64,000 nt of DNA from Isoetes taiwanensis (taxonomy: Eukaryota; Streptophyta; Lycopodiopsida; Isoetales; Isoetaceae): positions 34,023,166 to 34,087,165 of the forward strand of contig JAJEKV010000003.1 in assembly GCA_021234155.1 (NCBI GenBank), read 5' to 3'. Of the stretch, positions 33,639 through 45,800 are shown in pieces. Made by a program: the position numbers and the translations under genes. Numbering within the stretch: the first letter of the stretch is position 1; each line of letters opens with the position of its first letter. The notes under the pieces are model-generated. The model made no database searches, was not told the DNA's origin, and worked only from the letters and a program-made list of their open reading frames with translations.

Positions 33639-33860
33639 TTTTACTTATTGCTTGAGTACGACTAATCTCGCCTTCAGTACTATGATCAAAGATGACTGAA
33701 CAGCTTGGATAGAAGTAGTTAAGAAGGGAATTCTTTAAAACATGAATCTTTGAGTCCATTGATTCCTTAAATTCTTCTCATTGCTGATCCAAATATTGCG
33801 GACGGTGACTTTGGTATTGGGTGGGCCATACTAGACATGAATCTTTGAGCCCATTCATTT
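33639..33860 (-). promoter_or_regulatory. 5' leader/promoter region of the ankyrin gene, duplicated upstream
   Basis: This segment, just 5' of the ankyrin start on the minus strand, is repeated almost exactly at about 36632-36856 together with the first half of the gene. The duplication therefore carried the presumed promoter. No TATA box is convincingly placed. Confidence 0.4.
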
Positions 33861-33982
33861 TTTAACTTATTGCTGATACAATCATTGCAATTTTCTATTG
33901 GGGGGCGCTGACATTGCTATAGTTTGATGTACAGGAAGAAGTTGAATTCTAGTTACATTGATTTAACATATAAAGCAACACA

Positions 33983-34091
33983 CACCGGACGGTGAATCGT
34001 GCATACATAGTGCACCAGACGGATATATCGTGCATACATCGTGCACCAGACGGATACATCGTGCATACATGGTGCACCAGACAGTGAATCG
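33983..34091. repeat. Minisatellite, about 31-bp unit, 3.5 copies
   Basis: The unit ACCAGACGGATACATCGTGC plus ATACATNGTGC repeats from 33983 to 34091 with few changes. Confidence 0.9.
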
Positions 34092-34566
34092 TGATCATAA
34101 TCAGACAGACTTGAAGAACAGTTTATTGCAATAAGGGAGGGATTGAATTTAAGAGAAAAACTTTTCATATACATGATCCAATTTCAAAAAAGCATTTAAA
34201 AATTCATATACATCATCAAATTCAATGTTTCTGGCATCTGTGTGTGCCTTACGATGTGTTCCTATATTACATGCTTTCTTCAAAAACAGAAAATCCTGAA
34301 TGCCTGTATTCAGCTTCGAATTACGAGGGCTCAAGACACCCTAATGGTGATACCTGGATGTCAATGGTGAACATAACTTTGGGTGAACCGTTTTTCTTTA
34401 ATGGTGAGTGTATGTTTGGTGCACCAATTTTCCTTAATGGTAAGTGTGTGCTTACTATTTGGTGCATGAAACATTCTTTGCTGGTGCATGGTTTAACCTA
34501 GAATGGTGAGATTGACATGCAAAAATGTTATTGCGACAATAGCATATTGGTGTATCTAATTACCAA

Positions 34567-34672
34567 GGAGGTGTTCAAAAACACCTCCAATTGATAAACA
34601 AATAATTGGAAGGATTTGAACCTCCATTGGTCTTGAACTTAAGGCTAACTAGTAATGGTGTCCGGCATTGCC
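34567..34672 (-). mobile_element. Helitron-like 3' terminus (hairpin + CTAGT), with adjacent inverted repeat
   Basis: On the minus strand a GC hairpin (GCCCGGCAATGCCGGAC) is followed after 7 nt by CTAGT, the layout of a Helitron 3' end (hairpin, then CTRR, inserted before T). A second case is at 47536-47560. Next to it, at 34567-34589, is a perfect 9-bp stem (GGAGGTGTT and AACACCTCC), and at about 34614 a GGTTCAAATCC B-box word on the minus strand. No Helitron 5' end or Rep/helicase gene is seen. Confidence 0.45.
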
Positions 34673-35379
34673 GGGCATAAGTACTTTTGTGTTTGTTTCC
34701 AGGCATAAGTATGATTGTGTTTGTATTGGGAGGGAGGCCGAGGGCATGTGTTTAAGTCAATTTATGCAAAGTAGTTGGGAAGCTTCAAAATTATTTTTGC
34801 TCGTAGCAATCCTTTATGGACTTGTAACCTAATAGTTAAAAGGTCCAGTCAATTGACTTTGTGTTGGAATGTGAAAAGATGGCTTGAATTTGAAGGATGT
34901 ATTTCAAGGGGGTGTGGTTTTTTTTTTTCTGTTTGAGTGATAGACTTATGTATGTTGATGATAAGTGCTTTTGAAAGTTGCAAATTGTTTCATTTTTAAA
35001 GTGATGGAATGACCTTGAAAGGTTTACGTAGATATGAAGGTACATCTCTAGAGAAATAAGAATATTTACCCATGGTATAATGAAAATAGTCAAAATCATA
35101 GGTAACAAAGAGAAAAAATGAGAGAGAAGGCAAGCAACATTAAAATCTACAAGAAATTTATCGCGGCCTTGGCCAAGGCCGCCGCGAACATTTCTCTTCT
35201 CCATTTCCCTCATGCTTTGGAGGTGAATCTAAAGACATTCTTATTTATTAGGCATGACCTCTTCGTGTGTGATCATTGCATTGTAATTCATTGAGCATTG
35301 TGATTTAGATAATTGTTGTATCTTGGCCTACTATGATAAATGCATTTGCTAAAGCTCTTATCTTTCTAAGAGCTTTCTA
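34673..35379. other. AT-rich spacer, no gene
   Basis: Nothing supportable. A short GGCCTTGGCCAAGGCC palindrome lies near 35166. Confidence 0.4.
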
Positions 35380-35700
35380 ATGCACCCTGAAATTCAAGCC
35401 CAGCATGGTGCATTTTGTGGGGTGTCAGCAATGCCTCTGCCTCACGACATCAACACTGTTCCATTCAGGAATTCAAGCCCCCAGGGTGTTGCATTCTGTG
35501 GAATGTCAGCAATGCCTCTACCTAGTGGTGTCAACACTACTTGTAGGGTGTCAGCAATGCCTCTGCCTAACGATGTCAGCACTTCTTCCACCCAAGAATT
35601 CAAGCCCCAAGGTCTTGCATTCTATGGAGTGTCAACAATGCCTCTATATATCAGTGTCAACACTACTTTGACTTGGGAATTCAAGCCCCAGGGTTTTTCT
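35380..35700. repeat. 80-bp minisatellite with open reading frame, at duplication breakpoint
   Basis: Units begin ATTCAAGCCC at 35392, 35471, 35598 and 35679 (periods 79, 127 and 81; the 127 holds an extra half unit). Each carries GTGTCAGCAATGCCTCT. The plus strand stays open across all units, with a repeated peptide like AFCGVSAMPLP. The array ends about 50 bp before the copied ankyrin sequence starts at 35749. I do not know a protein family with this repeat. Confidence 0.8.
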
Positions 35701-35748
35701 TGTGTGCGATGCAAATCAAGTTCATTTATTTCAATTCAGAGTTTTTTC

Positions 35749-36630
35749 ATCCATTCCCTCGGTATCAATTTTTCTAAGCCCTCTGCAAATGGCCTTGATA
35801 ACGTTATCCTCAACAACCTTGTATGATCTACTCTTAATGAGGCTCATAGGCATTTCTTCATTGTCATTCGTAGCAAAAACATCAGCTCCTGCCTCTATAA
35901 GTGTTTCTATGACTTTATAGGACGAAAACCTTGCAGCGATATGAAGGGAGGTATTTTTTTCATTATCCCTTTCAGTCAGAGATGCATTTTCAGAAAGTAA
36001 CCACTTTATTGCCTCAATGTGCCCATGGGCAGCAGCATAGTGCAAGGCGGTCCAACCCTCCTTACATTTGCGGTCAACTTGTACCATTAAGGCCTTCATC
36101 ACATTTGTGCTACCATATTTTGCTGCATCATGAAAGGGAGTAACACCCTCTATATCCACAACATCTTTATGTGCTCCATTCTGGAGAAGGAAATGGACAA
36201 CATCTGCATTTCCTTTTCTAGCAGCGTAATGCAAAGGGGTTAAGCCCCGAACATTACAACAATTTAATGAAACATCTGCAGATTTCATGCTGCAATTCCA
36301 TAACTGTCGAAGGATGTTGTCAGTGCCACGAAGGGCTGCCTTGGTGCGTGGGGGTGTATTCCTTGAGAATCCTCTTCCCCGATGTCTTCATGGGCCATTT
36401 TGGAGAAGTAATTGACGACGGACTCTCTCGCCCATCTTGGCGGCAACATGCAATGCGGTGGCGTTTCCTTTTTCTACTTTTGCTCGCGACATTAGCTTTG
36501 CCTTTGATGAGAGATTCCACTTCGTCCTTCCTTGACCTCTTGCACAAGCTCGTGCAATCTTTGAAAATCAGGTGGAGGGCTCTATTTCCTCCATCGTATT
36601 AGATGAAGGACCAGCAGAAGAAACACTCAT
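35749..36630 (-). pseudogene. Truncated duplicate of the ankyrin/PGG gene
   Basis: The sequence from 35749 to about 36856 copies 32757 to 33860 (5' region plus roughly the first 295 codons). The part 35731-36288 is still open (GLTPLHYAARKGNADVVHFL, TALHYAAAHGHIEAIKWLL). The first repeats (36320-36600) have several one-base indels and are out of frame. At 35749 the homology stops abruptly after the codons for DTEGMD, so the rest of the repeats and all membrane helices are missing. Confidence 0.92.
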
Positions 36631-36939
36631 CTTTACTTACTGCTTGAGTACGACTAATGTCGCCTTCAATACTATGATCAAAGATGACTGAACAGCTTGG
36701 ATAGCAGCAGTTAAGAAGGGAATTCTTTAAAACATGAATCTTTGAGTCCATTGATTCCTTAAATTCTTCTCATGGCTGATCCAAATATTGCGGACGGTGA
36801 CTTTGGTATTGGGCGGACCATACTAGACATGAATCTTTGAGCCCATTCATTTTTGGGTTGCCCGTAGGGGGCAACCCTCTTGTTGGAGGGTGGAGTGACG
36901 GTTTGAAGGCTTGGATTTGTTTTGAGGATAATATGCCCC

Positions 36940-36960
36940 GGAATATCCTATATAAGCGGA
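36940..36960 (+). promoter_or_regulatory. Candidate TATA box upstream of the PPR fragment
   Basis: TATATAAG at 36949-36956, about 250 bp upstream of the first PPR-like codons, in a less AT-rich setting. It starts just outside the ankyrin duplication. Position and sequence fit a core promoter, but no transcript evidence exists. Confidence 0.35.
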
Positions 36961-37199
36961 TGCGATGGGTTGGTTTTTTCTAGGGTTTTCGTGAGGCCCA
37001 GTGACAGTTAGACGGTGAGGATTTGCCTGTGATGTGCCTGATCCATGGCACGAATGCTTCCTTTCCCTTCGTTCCGGCCGATCCATGGCTTTGATCCAAA
37101 TGTGATGTGTGAGCAGATCGATAAGAAGATCACTTTCCACCTTGCATATTCCATAAATGCTGCTCGATCCAGAATTTCACATATTATGGTTTGATTCTC

Positions 37200-38022
37200 T
37201 GCAGAGATAAAGGACCGAGAGCCTGTATCTAGAGGGCTTGCATATCACCTTGTGGAGGGTTGCAGAAAAAGGCAAGACTTGGGTATTTGTAGAAGAGTGC
37301 AAGCCTTCATAATACGCAGTGGGCTTCATTGGGACTCCCATGCGACTAGCCATCTTATTCGCCTGTTTGCATCTTGTGGAAACTTAGTTGAAGGTAACCA
37401 TATATTTTCTATGATTTTGCTTCCAGATCAGTATGCATGGAATGCTATTATCAATGCCCATGTCAAGCTTGGCCCAGGCTGACTGCCCCTTCATTTTTAT
37501 CACCATATGGAGCATAGCAGAAAACCGGACAAAATTACAGTTTTAAGCATCCTGGAAGCGTATGTTGACATAGGTGTTATAGAACCAGTACGGCAAATTC
37601 ATGAGTTAATAATAGAAAGAGAGTTAGAATTCCATAACGCTATAGAAAGTAGCCTTGTGGATCTATATGTCAAACACGGGAAATTAGAGGAAGCACAAAT
37701 GGTAGTTAACAGGTTGTGTAGTCCAGATATAATCATTTGGAATAGAATGACAGCCGCATATGCATATCAGCAACAACATTATACAATGCGTTGATGACAT
37801 GCTGCATGCATGTGTAAAGCCAGACATGGTCACGTTTTTTAGTATTCTGAACTTTTGTAGCGACAAAGGCATCATGGAGCCAAGCAAAAGAGATCCTAAC
37901 CGAACACTGCATTTAGCAGAGGTACGTTTTTCTTTTGCTTTGGAGGTTTGGATAATTAAAAGCAAAAAAATTCCAAGGTCAAGTTCAAAGGAGTTGTTAG
38001 TGTTAGGAATTTGTAGAGCATA
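37200..38022 (+). pseudogene. Pentatricopeptide repeat (PPR, PLS-type) protein fragment
   Basis: PPR proteins bind organellar RNA. The frame from about 37205 (EPVSRGLAYHLVEGCRKRQD, then GICRRVQAFIIRSGLHWDS and LIRLFASCGNLVEGNHIFS) ends at 37482. A second frame (37507-37794) gives PDKITVLSILEAYVDIG, then VRQIHELIIERELEFHNAI and LVDLYVKHGKLEEAQMVVNR. A third (from about 37795) gives HACVKPDMVTFFSILNF. These are PLS-class repeats in order, with two frame breaks and deletions. The protein stops after about six motifs, without E/DYW domains. Fern and lycophyte genomes have hundreds of genes worded like this, which supports the lineage guess. Confidence 0.8.
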
Positions 38023-38685
38023 AAGTGGTCAAAGGAAAATCCAGAGATGTAGTATAGTTTAGGAGAGGTAGCTAACTAAGAGATGGCTACTAACTTATAA
38101 TTGGATATGACTTTGCACTAGGATGGGACAACCCTGAAATGAAGTTCACAAAAGGGAGAACCTGTTACAGGTTTACATGTGCATTGCTGTTTTTCCTGTT
38201 ACGCCAGTTCTTTTCTAGCTTTTATATTTAAAATTCGCATCTGCAGGCGGTACACAAATTCTATAGCACTTCTGGTGATGCAGCTCCTAAGCTTGTGCAT
38301 GATGCACTGACTGGTGAGTACTATGGTTCTTAATCTCGAAACTCTTGACAAGAAAAAATGGAATAGATCTGTTCATGTGTTTTCTTTCCCTTGTCCTTTG
38401 ACCTAAAATGAGCCGTTAAACCTGCACTCAAGGCTTGGGGAGGCGCCTGATTGATTAAGTGGGGAACGTTAACATGATGCGGCATTCTATAACTTCTGCA
38501 TATTCATTGCTTATTAATCCAAAAATTCCATGTACATCATGATCAAGCTATAATTATGAGGATTCATGAGAATGCCTGCATATAAATTTATGGCTTTAAA
38601 TATTGGAGTTTTATTAGGTAATTAGTGCGTTTTTAAACAAGCTTGTACATGTTTTCAATGTGGATCGCTGCTTGCTCCTATGCAG

Positions 38686-39770
38686 AAAGGTTATGAACCC
38701 TTCATCTCATATCTGGGTCTTGAACAACTGCACAGATTCCTTTTTGTTATGGGTCTTACACATGTTTTCTATTCCTCTATCACTGTTGTGCTAGCAATAC
38801 TCAAGGTTTGATTCCCACCATTTATGCCATCAGGGGTTTAAAATCTGAACTATCCACTTTTGCTATAGGTCCATCGCTGGAAAGAATGGGAAATAGAAGC
38901 ACACCGACATGCAGAAAACCAAGAAATGGCAGGTGAGCTTGATATTTCCAGTACTTGTTCTGGACAACAAGGTTGCATGTAGTGATTTGAGATGCTTTGT
39001 TTCTGGCCAACATTGCAGAGCTAACGAGAACAATGACCATGAAAAGACAGTCAACGTTTGTGGAGTATCACAGCTCAGGAGCATGGAGTCGAAACGGTTT
39101 TTTATTATGGGTGGTCAGTTCACCAAAGCATATCTTTCCTTCAGCCATTTTTACAAACATGCATCTAATTTGTTTGGCAAATGCAGGTTTGTTTCTTTCG
39201 TCAGTTTGGTCACTCTGTGACAAAGTCAGACTATCTGGCATTAAGGATGGGTTTTACGGCTGTAAGCACTTAACTAATTTGGTTAGATGTCTGCATAGTG
39301 ATGCACTGCCTTGACTTGAAGTTCTTTAATTTAGTCTAAGAAGAGATTTAGTCTGATAGTACATACGATAATTTCTTGCGTTCACAGCAATGCTTAGAAA
39401 CACATGAAGCATTCGCTTATATGGTAGCCTCATCTAGCATGTAAATAGAGCAAGACTGTGTCAAATAGCCCCTTACAGCAACAAATTGTACTATATCCAT
39501 TTCAAGAACCGTCTAGCGAAGAGCTAACTTTTTCAGTGCTGTTGTGAAAACAGTTTTAAAAGCATTTAATTCCTTAAATTTGCATTTGTAGCTCCTCTAA
39601 TGAGATAGTCTGCCATTTTTTGTAGAAACACCATACGGGGGACAAATATGACTTCCACAGTTATATGAAGCTGAGTTTAAAGATGCCGTGGGTATAACGT
39701 GGGCATACTTGGCTTAGCAAATTTTTCTCTTTGGCTTCCCCAATAATTTACTTAATTCGATGATTTTCAT
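38686..39770 (+). pseudogene. MLO-family membrane protein fragment, five exons
   Basis: MLO proteins are seven-helix plasma-membrane proteins with calmodulin-binding tails, tied to mildew susceptibility and cell-to-cell signalling. Exons: 38686-38805 ([18 protein letters not shown], then a helix); 38869-38932 (HRWKEWEIEAHRHAENQ); 39019-39113 (TMKRQSTFVEYHSS, WSRNGFLLWV); 39187-39261 (CFFRQFGHSVTKSDYLALRM); 39626 on (KYDFHSYM, then KAEFKDAVGITW). The first four join in correct phase through short GT-AG introns of 63, 86 and 73 nt; the next intron is 364 nt. In the fifth exon there is a frameshift near 39667 and a stop soon after GITWAYLA. Exons for the first helices, the last helices and the calmodulin-binding tail are absent. 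Upstream is the PPR fragment instead. It is a broken genomic copy, not a retrocopy. Confidence 0.85.
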
Positions 39771-42112
39771 GCAGCCGTCTATTGTGGTTATTTATGGTAG
39801 TGTTCATTTCATTGTATATTCCAAGTAAATAAGAGCGACTTTGCTATGTAGGATTATTGGGGTCAAGTAAGTGTGATCGACCTGAGCGACCTGGACAGAA
39901 TGGAATCAGACTTCTCACAAGAACATGTGTTCCCAACCAAAAACGTAATCACATGTGGCCACAACATCTGGCCACAAACACTACTGTTTACTTCATATGA
40001 ACATATGGCTACTCATTATATGGTGGTATGTAGCTACAAAGTTTGACCTGTTACTGTGCATGTAATCACAAATACAAAAGGAGAGTAGTTCAGAAATATA
40101 TACAGTGTTTTGTATGCAGGGCCTTGTCGTAACATGGAACTGTCGCTGGCTATTCTATTGTTCTTGCAATGCAGTCTTATTGCTCAGCCATGTATACTCT
40201 CGAGCAGCCTGCCAATGTTATAAAATTCATGTGTGACGATGTGGATTGTGGCTTACCAAATCAACAGTTATTGCAGCAAAATTTAATGACTATGTTGTAG
40301 GGATATGCCCTTCAGCTTATTATAACTTCATCAATGACAAAAAGTTGATGAACTTGTGCCATACTGCAACAGATCTACAATGAATCAGTACATCATTGAC
40401 GATTATAAAATAGAAGTTAAGCCGATGTGATGTACTTGGACGGTGTCTAAATGAAAACCATCAAAATAAGCAAGTCTAAAGCATTTGAGATCGGCCATAG
40501 AAGCAAGATCTTTACCTTGCGACAATACAAATCCAATCTGGTTGTAGTTTGCATAAACTGTCATGCCAAAGCTTTGTCAGTAGAAGCAACTGTGATCATG
40601 AAGAAAAACAAACCATGAATGGCGTACACTAGAAGAAAAGTGAATAGAGCCGTCTTAAATGAAAAAACATTGAAGCCGTAAAAACTTGTAAATGGGGAAA
40701 AATAGAGAATATAGGACCTCTCATGGTTACAGATGCAAATATTGGATGAGAGATGTAAAAGAAGAAAACATATAGGGTCTCTGGTGCTGTATGATTCATG
40801 TTGTGCAGAAAAGGAAAGAAATAGCATACCTGTCTAGCTCTGTGCCTGAAGCTGCTGTCGGATGAATTGCTTCTACATTTTGAAGCTAGGGAAGAAGAAT
40901 CCACATTCACCATGCTTGCTTCCATGATCATAATCGTTCTCATTATGTCTACCGCAGTGCCAAATTGAAGAAAAATAACAGGATACTAGACTCGCCAAAT
41001 TGCTAGAAAGCCTGCAACAGGAAAGGAAAAGCAGCATCGCCATAGGAAGGCCGGAATTTTTGCAAGCTAATCTGGGCCGTCTGATGTCATGACAAAATGT
41101 GAGCCATCAAAATTACGGCACGATGCAAAACGGACACATGGTAAAACATTATAATATAGGATGGGCTTTGAAAAAAAATGAATTTGGCCAAATTTAGACC
41201 CCGAAATGAATTTCTTGGGATGCGTGCAAAAATAGAAAATGACAAAACTAGCATATCTACTCCAGGCTTGCCTACACCTACTTTCCTCTTATCCCTCTCC
41301 GCAACATCATTTTAGAAAAAAAATCAAGAAACATCATAAAAAACTCAAAAATAAGTTCTAAATCATTGTTGCAAAGTGACAGTATGTCAGCCAAAACTTT
41401 ATTTTTGAGGTTACATTTGCATATTTCTTGTTGAGAGAATCTAATGCATTGTGTTTGCAAGCGTGTCAAAGATAGCTCTAGGTGTCAGAATTGAAAAAAC
41501 ATCTCATTTGCTCATTCTGCAGAAATCTGAATTATGTCAGGAATGTTGACTTGATTTTGACTTGGTCAAATTGTCAAAATTGAACCGGTTCTGCATATGT
41601 TTTAGAGCTAGACTTTTGGGCATAGATTCTTTGCATATTAGCGCACCTGCTTGAATTCAAAATTCGAGATTGTTTTTGCATTTGGTTTTGGGAAATCACT
41701 TGAAACTTGAGTTCTTTGTATTATATTTGTATTGTCAGGTACGTTTAGTACGGTACGGGTATTATACGTACTCTATTGTCATGGCAACCAAGTAAAATAG
41801 AGGCACAGGTGGAAGGTTTTAGACCAATGTTCTTTTTCCAGCTCTTGCTTTGCTTCTCTTTTCCATGGCCAATGAAGAGCAGATTGAGTACAAAGTGAAA
41901 GCATTCTGCACAACATCCGCAGGTTCTTTACATCTGTCTGCAGCAAATGAATTATGAAAAAGCCCAAAATCTTCAGTGCTGATCATACTCCAGACCATAT
42001 TCTGAACACGGATTTTGTATGGGCTTTTATGGCCGAAAATTGAAAGATACAGCCACTTGGAAGGTTCTGTCCCAAGTCATCTTGATCATCATGTCATATT
42101 TGCTGGATTACA
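39771..42112. other. Gene-poor stretch after MLO fragment
   Basis: No further MLO exon is recognised. An open stretch after CTATGTAG at about 39851 (DYWGQVSVIDLSDLDRME) and a minus-strand start exon candidate near 40830-40940 (ASMVNVDSSSLASKC, ending at CTAGACAG|GTATGC) are plausible but unidentified. The rest is AT-rich. Confidence 0.3.
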
Positions 42113-42198
42113 GGCATTTCAGACAAAGAAGGAATGTATTTCATGCTGCTAGATAGGCATTTCAGATAAGGAAGGAATGTATTTCATGCTGCTAGATA
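42113..42198. repeat. 43-bp tandem duplication
   Basis: GGCATTTCAGACAAAGAAGG and the following 23 bp recur at 42156 with two changes. Confidence 0.9.
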
Positions 42199-42243
42199 TG
42201 CAAATGGAGAGATTGATGAGTAGTGGAAAAGCAAATTTATGAG

Positions 42244-42373
42244 ACATGTCTTATATTATAAGACACCTCTTATAATGAAGCCATGGAAAACTAATTTTTT
42301 TAAGACATGTCACAAGAATGACTTGGCACCTCAAATGCTGTCTTATAGTTATAAGACAGCCATATTTTAAGCC
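42244..42373. repeat. Pair of small palindromes (TGTCTTAT/ATAAGACA)
   Basis: TGTCTTATATTATAAGACA near 42247 and TGTCTTATAGTTATAAGACA near 42352 are perfect or near-perfect palindromes about 105 bp apart. A third half-site (AAGACATGTC) lies between. The spacing suggests a small element with repeated inverted ends. Confidence 0.6.
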
Positions 42374-42842
42374 AACCGTGGAAAAAGGGCCTTAACACTA
42401 GAGTTGTCCCGTGATGAACCCAAATGGGTTCATTCGTACACTTTTTTTGAAATTCTATTATAGCTTCGAGATAAAGAATTTGTCTATATACTCATAATAT
42501 GTTGTCCTCCATGAGTGTACATATAAGGAAAAATTTATGAAAAATATAGAAAGCTTCTATTACCAAACATAATGTGGAACCGAATGCAAAGGGGTCAAGT
42601 TTATTCTTAAAGTAACCATCATTCAATTAAATTGGGTTTATGTCTTAATTTTGGGACAAATTTCATATTGCATGTTTTTAGTAGCATATTCAAATTCACA
42701 CATTTCACCTCAAAATTATGAAAACGTAATATCATGTTATTTACAAAATAGTCAATATTTCACAATATAGCACCATATCATAAAAACGTGATAACAAAAA
42801 TTTACATAGTTATTCAACTTTCTTCAAGCACCCCCAATGATA
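42374..42842. other. AT-rich spacer
   Basis: No gene. It precedes the 3' end of the transposase-like gene on the minus strand. Confidence 0.4.
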
Positions 42843-45800
42843 TCATAGCCTTCTTCCTGACATCCTGAGGTATTGTAATTCTCGCATTTCTAGCTGGAAT
42901 AGTGTTTGGAGTCCATGAGTACAAAACCAAAGATCAGGATCACTCGGATTTCTCCTCCATCTCTTTGTCCAACAATCTGAGTACCTTTCTTTATCCGATA
43001 CGTTGGTCAACTGATGCACTGGACACCACCATTCCACCCGCACATGGTTGAAGTTAATATTACCTTCTTCTTTGAAAATATCGTAGATAGTGAACCCCAA
43101 CCACCTTTGGATATGTATCTAAATCTGGGCTTTACTACCACAAATTGGTGGCATTCCAGGTCAGTGGAAGGTTCATAAGCATCCATGCCTAGAAACTTTG
43201 GCCTATTGTTCTTAGGACCAACATAGTGTTTGTCAGAAGAATAGAATAGAATAGAATAGTTTTTTTAACGTCCACGGAGACCAATAGGTCATGGGACCCA
43301 TACAATGGGCTAGTACAATCATTACTACTAGGATTAAAAAACCCCTGCCTCGAAAGGTTTTCAAGGGAAAAACCTTTGCAGTAATGATGATACTAGACAA
43401 GCAGAGATAATGACTACTGAGGGCTCAGTAATTGCTGACGTTTATCTAGAACCTCAAGTATGTATAGTGCTAAGTCATGCACAGATGGTGCTCTAAGAAG
43501 TTGTGGAAGCGTGGAATGGAATGCTAAGGTCAAAAAATGACAGTTTTCACTTGGGCCAAAGTAACTGCGTCCCATATCTTTTGAGAAAAACAACCATTGA
43601 GATATTGTTGCAAAACTCAGGATCAGAACTGGCAAGCATATTGCTTGCGAATGCTACTTACAGTGTCATCAAAATCCTCAGCACCTGCTAAGGTCTTCCA
43701 CCTAGTTTTAGGCAACCACCCTTCTTTCAATTCATCTGAGGATGTGTCTATCTCCCCCAACAGGTTAATCACCTTCTTCCAGTAAGCCACCAAGGCACGG
43801 TTGGTGTCATCTGGATTGGTTTGCCAATGCTTTATATAGTCTTGGATTCCTTCCTTAGTCAATCCCAATTGCTTCACTTCTTCAGTAGGTTTTAAAGCTT
43901 TTGGTTGACCTAGAGGTATCATAGGCTTGTCATTCTCATCTCTCACGCCATATTTCCTCCCTCCTCTCCACTCATCCTCTCGAAGGTCTCATCTTCCATC
44001 CGGAAGATTGGAATCCCATCTCTCACCCAAAAGTGAACTGCAGAGGCCTGGAATGACCTTCAAGATCCAATGTATAACCATCCACAAAACTCTTCCAATC
44101 CCGGGCACTTCTTCTATGAGAGAAGCTATAGGGTTTGGAGTAGTGCATTCATGCAAGATTTCCATTAGCCTAGGAAAGTTGGTCACCGTGCACGCTTTAT
44201 ATACAACTATATTTGCCAAATAATGCATCCACATCCTCATGGGTATGCCCGGGCATAAGAAACCCTAAATTAACTCTTTCAAATATCCCCACAAATTAAG
44301 TAGGATAGGAAAGAAAACATCCACTGTTCTTATTTTGGCCAAAGACAATTATCAAGTTGCAAGAGAAACCTTTTGGGTAGATCTTGAGGTCTAGCACGTG
44401 AAGTTGAAGCTCCAACATGTTCATTAGACCCATGCTTCCTAAACCTTGCCTTCTTTGAACTTTTCAATATTGTTAGGGTTTCCATCTAACAATGCTCTAT
44501 GTAGTGCCTGGCTAGCTGTAGGGTCATGGAGGTGACCATTGTATCCATTTTCATAGTTTCTCAAACACCTCATGATACTCCCAATATGAAAATCTGGACC
44601 ATCACTCCACAACTCCAAACTAAAATGGCCATAGTAGGTTTGATTCTGCCCATGCAAGATTGCCCCAGTCATTGAGATCTGTAAAGGGTATGATCTTCCA
44701 CATGACTTTGGTATGTACTTGAATTGTGAAAGACAAGTCTTTTGCTGGTCCATCTTGTCATGTATAATGCATAAATAGTTATTGGGTTCCAATGCAGATA
44801 AAGTCCTCCACATCCAATAACATGATCTACATGATAGTTGGTCAGTCATATGGTCCTTCATATGCTCCCTTATCCTAGCCCTTTGACTAGGTTGCACAGT
44901 CTTATCAAGAGTCTCCTTCAACTTAGCACATAAATTGCACTTTGCAAAGTTGTTTGAAGTTGCTATGGTGACATGATTGAAATGCTTCTTCCATAACCTA
45001 CTAAAGCTAGGTTGGGATATTGGAAGAATTCCCAATTCTCGAAGTAGGAAATTCACTTCTTCCAAAATACTCTTTTGAGTACAATGTGATGGCAACCTTT
45101 TCTCAACAACTGCTCTTCCCTTTTCATCCCTTCTACTTTTGTGTGGCATAGACTCTGCATTGAAATCAATATATTTTTCAAATATCTCCCTGGCATCCAA
45201 GGTCCTAGCTGTTGGTCTCAACAAACCATTATTTCCATGTAAAGCAATCCTGTTCCCCTCTGCCTGTTTTTTTTGCCAATTATGCCATGAAGAAGTTGGA
45301 ATTGCATGGATACTCTGCCATGCTTTTGCACATATCCATTTGCCTAGCAAAGGGTATCTTTTTCTGTTTGGGTTTCTTTCATCTTGAAGTGCATGCTCGA
45401 AGATTGTGTACATGTAGGTCCTCCTCTCATCAACAAGTGTACTCTTGAAAAGTGGCTCTTGCTTCCACCAATTGTTCTATTGTAAAGAATTGCATACAAG
45501 CACTCCAACAACAATCTGAGCCCCTAACCTTCACCATTGTCTCACGTTTGGTGTCACTATTCAACTTGGCTCTTTTGCTAGGATAATGTCTGGCAACTGA
45601 TACTTCTCCCCTTTTGCCTAAGTTTAGAGTTCCAACTGCCAATGGATCAATATCAAGACAATCATTGTCCCCAACAACCTCAGGCTCTGGAAAAATATAA
45701 TCCTCCACAAATTGAACACTACTTATAGGCCATGCCATGATGCAAGGAACCTCCAATTGCTTGACACAACCAAAACATTCCTTGTCACCCAAACCTTTAC

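Noticed and set aside
33983-34091. CRISPR-like direct repeats
   Set aside because: Units are contiguous without unique spacers and the genome is a plant; it is a minisatellite.
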